This document shows, piece by piece, positions 44,101-53,100 of a stretch of 64,000 bases of DNA. The notes under the pieces are model-generated. The model did no database searches. It had not been told where the DNA came from and saw only the letters and a list, made by a program, of their open reading frames with translations. The translations under genes were made by a program, and so were the position numbers. The stretch's first letter is position 1. Every line of letters begins with the position of its first letter. The stretch is from Nautilus pompilius (Eukaryota; Mollusca; Cephalopoda; Nautilida; Nautilidae): positions 496,001 to 560,000 of the forward strand of contig JACATO010000684.1 of NCBI GenBank assembly GCA_018389105.1, read 5' to 3'.

Positions 44101-47100
44101 GCTGTGATGACGACCGTCTGAAAGCCTCAGTTGAAGCTGATCCAAGAAAAACAGTGCGAGAAATTGCTGGAGAGCTTGATGTAAGCACTGCAACTGCTTC
44201 CCAGCATCTTGAAACAATCGGAAAGGTGAAAAGGCTTGACAAGTGGCTGCCTCGCAAGTTGAATGAACAATTAAATCATCGATTGGAGATCTGCTCTTCA
44301 CTTGTCATAAAAAACAAAAACGACCCATTTCTTGACCGAATCATTGCGTGTGATAACAAATGGATCCTTTATGACAATCCCCAATGATCAGCATGGTGGC
44401 TCAACAGAGACAAGGTGCCTAGCCACATTCCAGAATCCAGCCTCCACCCAAAGGAAGGTCATGGTCACTGTCTGGTGTACTGTGACTGGTGTCATTCACT
44501 ATAACTTCTTGCAACCTGGCAAATCCATCACAGCTCAAAGGTATTTTTGTTGTGAATGAAACATTATTCATCAGAAACTATCCCAACGACAGCCAGCATT
44601 GGTGAATCAGAGGCCCAATCCTGCTCCATGACCATGCTCGTCTTCCTGTTGCAAAAGTTACTCTTCAGATGAACATGTTGGGGTACGAAGTTCTCCCTCA
44701 CCCAGCCAATTCACCGGACCTTTCTCCCACAGTCTACCATCTTTTCAAACACCTTGACAGCTTCCTCCATATCAAATCCTTCTCCAACCAAGCAGCAACT
44801 GAAATTGCCTTCCAACAGTTTATCGACTCCAGAAATGCAGATTTTTTTCAAAATGGTATAAAAGCACTTGTAACTCATTGGCAGAAGTGTAGTGATCATT
44901 ATGAACCTTACTTTGATTAATAAACTTCACATTCAGCAACGATATGAAGTCTCATTGTTGCGATCAAAAAAACTGACAAAACTTTCAACAACCTAATAGT
45001 AAACTGACCGACTGAAAGAGATGTCCAGGGAATAATATTTTGATGAGGCAGCATGCCTGTGCATACCCCGGCACTGATGCACTTATTATCCCTGTACTCA
45101 ACGCAGTGGCAATCATTGTAGACCCTGCTCACAAATTAAATTAAAGTCACTTTGTTCCACATAAAAACAATGCAGACACCACTCACGCTCGTCACTTTAG
45201 ATTTGATTCCCTGCCATAAACACGTCACATCACACGAACATTTTGCACTTTCAAGGTTCCAGAGCCGAATCATGTTGTCGCCCACACCAATGGCTAATCG
45301 TCCTTTTTTAGAAAGAAAGAAAGAAAATTTAATAAGTAAAAAAATTTAAATTTTGTAGAAGTATCTATGTTACACCTTTAAATTGGCACTAGCCATACAG
45401 ATACTGTAACTTATTAATCCTCATAATAAAAAGTTAAGATTAACAAAATTTAACTTCAAACATATTTTTTTAAAACTGTGTTTTAATCTCATAATACATT
45501 TCACCCTCATTTAACCGTTACTCCCAATAACTGCAAGAGTTGGTAATAGAACAAATTTACTTACTCCCCCCCCCCCGCCAAGTCAGCAGTAAGCTATTTC
45601 AGTTCCGCAGGGTAATTTTCACCTGATCCTAACTTGACTAATTTAATTTTCTAGTGTGTTCACTAGCAGCAGGTGGGTGCTGCGTTTTCCACGCGTGACA
45701 AAGTAACATAGTACACACGTAAAAATAAGTAGACCCTCCTGTCCACCACAAAATATGACCAACCGGTCTAAGAATGCTATGCAAGCCAAGGAGATCTTAT
45801 GTTGTCACAAACGAGTTTTCTCTCCGGCATTGGTTCCGTCCATCCACCGGCTCAGCTTCGTTAAGCGGGGAGCTTTTGTAACATCATTATACTCTATTAT
45901 TACACAGCACCTCTTCACACCTGCCTCAAGAGAAGTGAGGTTACAAGAGGCCAGTGTTCAGCAGGTGTATCATTTCTACTGGTGTAAAATTTTAAAAAAA
46001 AATTCTAATTAGTACCAGTGTCCAGTTTGTTTGGTATAACTCGTTAATTAAGTTCTGGCTAGTAAACAGAATCCCAGTATGTATACAGATACGGTGCACT
46101 GTTTGAGGAAAAGTAATATCAAAGAGGAGAAAAAAAATCTTGATTTACCTGGATCCACTAATGAAGTCTGAACTGCGTAGGCAAATCCTCCAAGTGTAGG
46201 GAGTACAAATTTGCTTGTGCAGGTAGCTAAATCCCAAAAGATTACCTATAATAATGACACCCGTTAGAGGCAATTGTTATAAACACCTACTTTAAAATTC
46301 AAACAGCAGCATAATTTTCAACTTCATTTTATCTATTTATCAGCAGTAAGTCTTTTTGGGGGAAAGCCCACAAGGAAGATTCCTCTCCGTAAATGCTCTA
46401 TAGGAACCAAACAAAAATAACAAATTTTGGTAAAATTAAATATGAAACAGAACTGAAAAGATTGGACAGCTTTCAACTTAGAATAGTTTGCCAACCGATT
46501 AATGTATTGTAAAATTCATAAAAAGTAATTTAAATACAATATTTAATATCAAAAATAAAATGCATTTTCTTTGTTTACTTTTTATCTAAAAGAATCTTCT
46601 TGAGACCTATTACTTCTCTACCCAACATCAAACCGATGTGGGTTTAAATCCATTGCGCTCACGCGTCAAGAGAAATTTGAGGTCCCAATACAGCATGCTG
46701 GCTGAGGGCCAGCCAAGCATTAGTGTGTTCCTTGCTGGTGTTATGATAAGGGGCCAGCCTGTTCATACACCCTAGGGAAGGAATGTTGGTAAAGAAACCA
46801 CAGAGCATTTCTTCTACTGTGTGAAGGACTTGTTTAAAGCTGAATCAAATCCTCTCATTTTATTTGAAAAGACAAATTGTTTAACAAAAACCAAATAAAA
46901 TAAACATATAAAATAAAGGTGTTTGACGGTTTGTTTTTTTTTTTTATTTATTATACCCAAATTCTGGATTTCTAATTATAAATTAAAAAAGAATATTAGA
47001 ATATACATTAACTCAAAAAACCACAGCCTGCTATTCTGTACTCACCTGTCTGTCCAGAGATGTTGTGATCAGGGTGTTTTCATTACTTGCACATATGTTG

Positions 47101-50100
47101 AAAATACTGCGTGCATGACCTTTGCCCTCCACAGGCATAAAAGACTTGTGTTTCTTATCTGAGAGACTCAAGTTCCAGAGCAAAAGCTGACCCCTAAAAA
47201 CAAATTTAATTGATTAATACCTTCATTCCATGCATATTTTGGCCAAAATTCATTTTTCTGTCCCATGTGCCACCTGGAAATATTCTGCCCCCATCTAACT
47301 CCCTCTTCTAGAGTTTCTGTATTGAAATATGTAGACCACCTAATTTCTACCTGCCAATAAGTAGAGTGCTAAATTAAATCACGCATTTGCTAAGGAGTTA
47401 AGGATCTAATTGTTATCCAAAAAGGGGTGAATAAAATTCATATTTTGTTTTCTAAAGCTCCACTCATTCAGCTGATACAACGAGGCTTCCAAAGATATCT
47501 TCTCAAGGCAATTCTTGAGCTGCTAATGTTAATCATTATGATTTAGCATCTAGTGTTAGGGAATGTTTTCTAAAATATATAATAATAATAATACAAATGA
47601 AGAAAATAGATACAAGGTCATGTGGAACGAAAATGCAACAGACACTAGAGTTTCACTGATTTTTTTTAAAATAATAATAATAGCAAATAAAGAAAAACCA
47701 TCGAGGTCAGTAGAGATTTAAGGTAGGAGAGATAATAAACCAAGGAACAATCTTTAAAAAATGGAATACGGAAACATCTGATAATTATTCATTTAAAACA
47801 AATCGCATTAGGAAAACAATAATAAAAATAAGCACAAAAATGTTTTAAAAAAAGAAATAAGAAAACAGTCCGTTTTGAACCACTTTGAGTAGATTGGTTG
47901 TGCGTGTGTGTGTGTGTGCGTGTGCACGTGCCTGACAAATTTAAGTATCCTTCGTGTACCTGCTGCCAATCGACTTTCCTCCACAGGTGAAAATAAAGAG
48001 GATTGTTGCTGTATTAAGTGTTTGTGTTTAGAAGTGAGAAGCAGGTGAGAGACGACAGAGGAATGAATGAATGCATACCCAAATGAGCTGGACACAATTT
48101 TTTGAGGGCAGCCCCTTAACCAATGCAGAGTTAGCCACAACTTCGATTTTCCTTGGTCATCGAACTGGCGCTCCTTACGATAACCTGGGTTGGGGGGCAG
48201 TTTCAGCACGGCCAAGAACCTGCCTTGACTAGTGCTCCACAATCGAATAGTCTGGTCTTTGCAGCCCGAAGCGAGCAGACAGCCACTAGCCTCCTCCCCT
48301 GGAGCTGCCAAAACATTGTCACAGAGACCTGAAAAAAAAAAAAAAAAAAACAAGAATAGACTGTCACACTGTCTGCTCCAGCTTTTGTCATCATCATTTA
48401 TTAAGTCTGGAAAGAAAATGCTTCAAGGTCTCTTCAATGCCAGCTGCAGTTCACATAATGTGAAAAACAGCTGCCAACAAACGTGGCAGGTGAACGACAG
48501 TGCTGCAAAACCCTTCAAATTCTACCTTTGTAGAGTTGGAAAAAATAACCAACCCAGTACACAAATTCATTTTGCGCCGTTCATGAAATCCAACATTGTT
48601 CTCGTAATTATTACACCACTGCCAAAGAATAGTTCTCTTCAAGAAAGACCAGGAAAAATATTATTGCAACTACCTTTCTCAATGATGGCAAGTAAAAGAC
48701 TCATTACACCAAATCAATTACCAAGTACATCCAGTTTCTAATAGAGAGCAGCAAGTCAGTCTTGTATTTCTCAATAGATGGTCTACCAACCTTGTGGTCA
48801 AGTACAATGTCACAAGATATTAAAGTCAACTTTTCCACCTGAATGAATATAATAAACAGTGACAAGAAATCTTGCATTTTTCTCTATTTCCAAGATAATA
48901 TCATTGATGGCAATTTGTCATGAAGCACACCTGTCAAAATTGCCCGTATAGAGTTTGTATTATCAAAATGTAAACCAAGAGAGTTTGGTTTGATCGCTTA
49001 ATAGCTTCAGCGGGTGATATGTTTATTTATTAATTGTATTCTTTTCATATTTTTAACTTGCAAAAGTATAAATGAAATAAGTAGCTTGAAAAACAGGTAC
49101 AATAATTTGGCTTCAAATATATTATTTTATTACTGTTACAGTAATATCTATGATAACTGCCATAATTTATAGAAGAATTAGCTTTAAAATATAAAAATTA
49201 AATCTATTTTTTCAAAATAATTTCCATATTAAAGTTTATTCATAATAACAAGAGAAACAGCAAAAACATGGTTGTCAAGTTATCTCAATGCTAATGTAAG
49301 TCTTGCACTACTATTCAGTCTACTAAAACAAAATAGGATGTCGAATAAACAAGTTAGTAATTCAGGTTCACAAAGTTTGATCAGTTCTTTCAATAAAACA
49401 GAAAAGTAAAATACATGGTACCAGCAGCAGTTAGTAAGACTTCATCGGTCAAGCAGACAATATTTTATCATTTATAGAAACATTACAAATGTCTGTCATC
49501 TGAGCATATACAAAATCCAGGTTTGTTGACACTTTTCACTTTTCTAAGTGAAACGCTTTAATTTAAAGCATTTATATATAAAATATGTAGCCAATGAAGA
49601 CATATTGTATTATTTAAACAATGCAATTATGCAGATTCAAAACCATGTTCTTATACTGCTGTCAGTTTGCCATCTGTACTGAGCTGACCATCTCTTGATA
49701 AGAAATTTATATATATATATAGATAAAATTACTTTAAAATAAAATGTACATTTGTATATGCATGCACAATTTTAACAGGCCCCTCACGAGCCAGGTAGTC
49801 ACTCTTTATTATGGGGTTGTTGACATTCCCTAGGTCATCATGGCGGAGGCACCTGAAACGGTGATATTTGGTCTTCGGAACAAAAATTGAAAGAAATTGA
49901 GAAGGTTAAAGGTATTTGAGTTTTCACCACTACACAGTAAAAACATACTGAAGCATGCAGATATAGTTCCGAGGTAATACATCTGACCTACTGCTGCACA
50001 CCGCCTCCTGCACTTCTGCTTCAGCGAACTAATAAAGCTTTTAACTTTGTCATTGGCAGGAAAGCTGCTCACCTGACTGTCTTCCTTGAATGTCACCAGC

Positions 50101-53100
50101 ACTGCTGCGGGACTAATTGCATAGTAATTTGAGGTACTACTTTCGTTTTACCAGACATTATTAACGCTTCACTAGAGTTTCTACCTACAAAGTTGGGGGA
50201 AGAGATTTTTCAATAGTTTCTCACATGATGCACTAAGAATAAAACAGAGGCCGGTAAACAGCTTCTCTCCGCCCACAGAAATTCTCAAACAAAGAATAAA
50301 ACGAAATCTATCTTTTCGCAATGACCTGGGTTTTTGTACCAACAAGAAAGTGACCTCCTGGCTCATGAGGGACGAATTAAAGTTTCTTATTTCATGCAAA
50401 CATCACTAAGCTTTGATTTACTAGATCACAAAAGATGGCGACCTTTGCACTTATGGTGACAGTGGAAAGAATTTATTTATCATTCTTTTTTTTTTTTTTT
50501 TGCAAGGAGGCAATCCAATTTAGACTTGATGCTTACTAAGAGAACCTACTTCACCTTGTTCCTTGTTACAAGTTTCCAAGGTCTCCCCAGGAACTGGGCA
50601 CCAAACCAAACTCTGAACTTCATCATCATGGCCCCGAAGTTTATGAATAATGTCTCCTTTTTTAGCAAGGTCAATCAGCAGAATCAAACCAGATTTGTAT
50701 CTGAGAAAAAGAATAAAAGGACTATTTACTACTTATAAAAAAATAAATGCATTCTAACACTTCTGAGTAGATACAATTCAATGTGCATTAAGGAGGTAGC
50801 ACTGCTAACTTATGGTCATTTATCTAATCAAACTAATTCTCAACAGTTCATTATATGCACATTCTTGGATCTGAATAATGGCCATAATGTACTGAGTTAT
50901 TTATATGCATAAAAAGGGCAGAATTTTTGTCTTCTTTTTTCTGCTGGCCACAATAAAATAGTTAGTTGCACCAAACAAAATCAGCGCATTGACTTCAGAG
51001 AGCTGTTTATTTCTAGTAAAATCTGATGATATGCAATTAAACTTCAATAAAGTAAAATAGCAATAAAATTATCTCTGATTCAAGATTGCATGAAAATTTC
51101 TTATTTCAAACAACAAAATCTCAATTTTGGCTGCTCCTTGGTCAGCCGTTGTTAGACATAAACATCCTCAAGATTGTTCCTAATTATCAATACTGTCACA
51201 GGTTCATATAGACTCATAAAACTGTTAAATGTTTACATTAAAGGAAAATGTAAATAGATGTTGCCCAAATATTCACTAGGACTCTGAAAGCAAGTGGACT
51301 CTGCATTTGATTTTGACACCTTGGTTTGTTACATTTATGCTGAAGATGACACTAGCCAGAAGCCATGTCTGCAATATTTAGATAACTGGTTGCACAACAT
51401 CCTTCAAGTGTCAAATATGTATCACCGATATTTTTTGTGCACTTTAAGTGAATAGAGAGGGCATGGTGTGAAAATGTTGATAATTATGAACAACTGTTAA
51501 GATATAATTCTGACCAGAGTGCTAAGAACCACATTTTGCAAATCTTTTTCCATTATTTCAGAAAGAGAATAAATAATTAAATAGAAAACTGAAAGATGTT
51601 TCCTGATGATGATCTATTTTCTCTTAAGTAAGTAAACATTTTGTGACTGCCAAGTGAATAAAACCAACACTTTTCTGACTGAACAAAAATATGCATAGAA
51701 TCAAAATGATGATAGTTTTTCAAGATCAACTCCACATTGTCTGCTGCCACTTATCTGCACATGAAAATCATCTGAGCTCCATCGGCACCATGACTTACCC
51801 CACTGCAACTACTTCTGCATTTTGTGTTGAGCAGGCCATACTAAAGATAGCATTTTTCTCTGGCTTCATACATTGGAATGTCTCACTATGAAACTTCCAG
51901 CTGACAATGAAGCCTTTGTCATCCCCACTGACAATGAGATCCCGCTGTAATCCAGACCAGGATACAGCTGTCACCTTCGCCTGAAATGAAAAACTACATC
52001 TGAAACCTTTATATGTCTGGATGTCAAAGAGAGATAACCAGTTTAGAATCTTCAGTTGTACAAATGTGTGACAATTTGAAGTTATCTTCCCTTCTAAGCA
52101 GCAACCAATTAATGACTTAAAATTTTTTGTTGTTGATTAAAATTTATTTCCCACAAAGATAAAAACAGATTAACAAGAAAACTGTAAAGATTACCATTTC
52201 ATACACCAATCTCTCTCTCAAGTATTGAAAAACTAAATAAGCAACATATAGTTTGAAATCAGTGAAGCAAACAAAAGGCCAATCTACAGTACATTGCGCA
52301 AGAAAAAGATTAGATAAAACAAAAAATGTTATGTTCATCATCAGAATTATAAATATACAAGTAAAGACTTCTTATTAATTACAAAAAGCATAATAAAATT
52401 GATAATCAAAACAATGTTCCATACAGTCTCCAAGATATATTCTCCTCAGAAAACAAACAAGCACCTGCAATTTCCAAGCATGTGGTGCTTGCATGGTATA
52501 TTGCAGTCAAGCATGTTCATATTTTAGATGAAAAAAACCTGCATATTGAGGAAGGAAACCTAAGCATGACAAATGCACAGTCAATATGGAATGTTATAGT
52601 CATACCTCCAAAATTGAGCAACCTTGGAAACTCATGTGCAAATCTCTTCGCTCACTCAATCTGCCCACATCTTTGCACACAATCAATTACCTGTATAAAA
52701 TGGCTACATATGCAGTTTAAGTCAGTTCAGGAATGTCTAGGCATCATTTAACATCAAATAAGGTAGCTCAGGCTATCAACATGGTCCAAGGAGAGATGAT
52801 GCTGAAGCTGTTGTTTCCCAGTACAATGTTCGTTGTAGTGTCATTTCTTGGATACTAATAAGGTACCTTCAAACTGGCCAGTTCATGGAGAGACCTTATT
52901 CAGATCACCTAAAGGTTACAACCCCCTTCACACGAAGACCACCACCTTGTCACCCTTGCCAGCAGCAGCCATTTTTCAACATGATCTCTCCAAAATTACC
53001 TCCAAAGAGCAACTAGTCATGGAATTTTGACAAACAGTTCACAACAGGCTTCATGCTGGTAGCATGTAGTTCAGAATTCCACTGCTGCACATCCCTCTAA

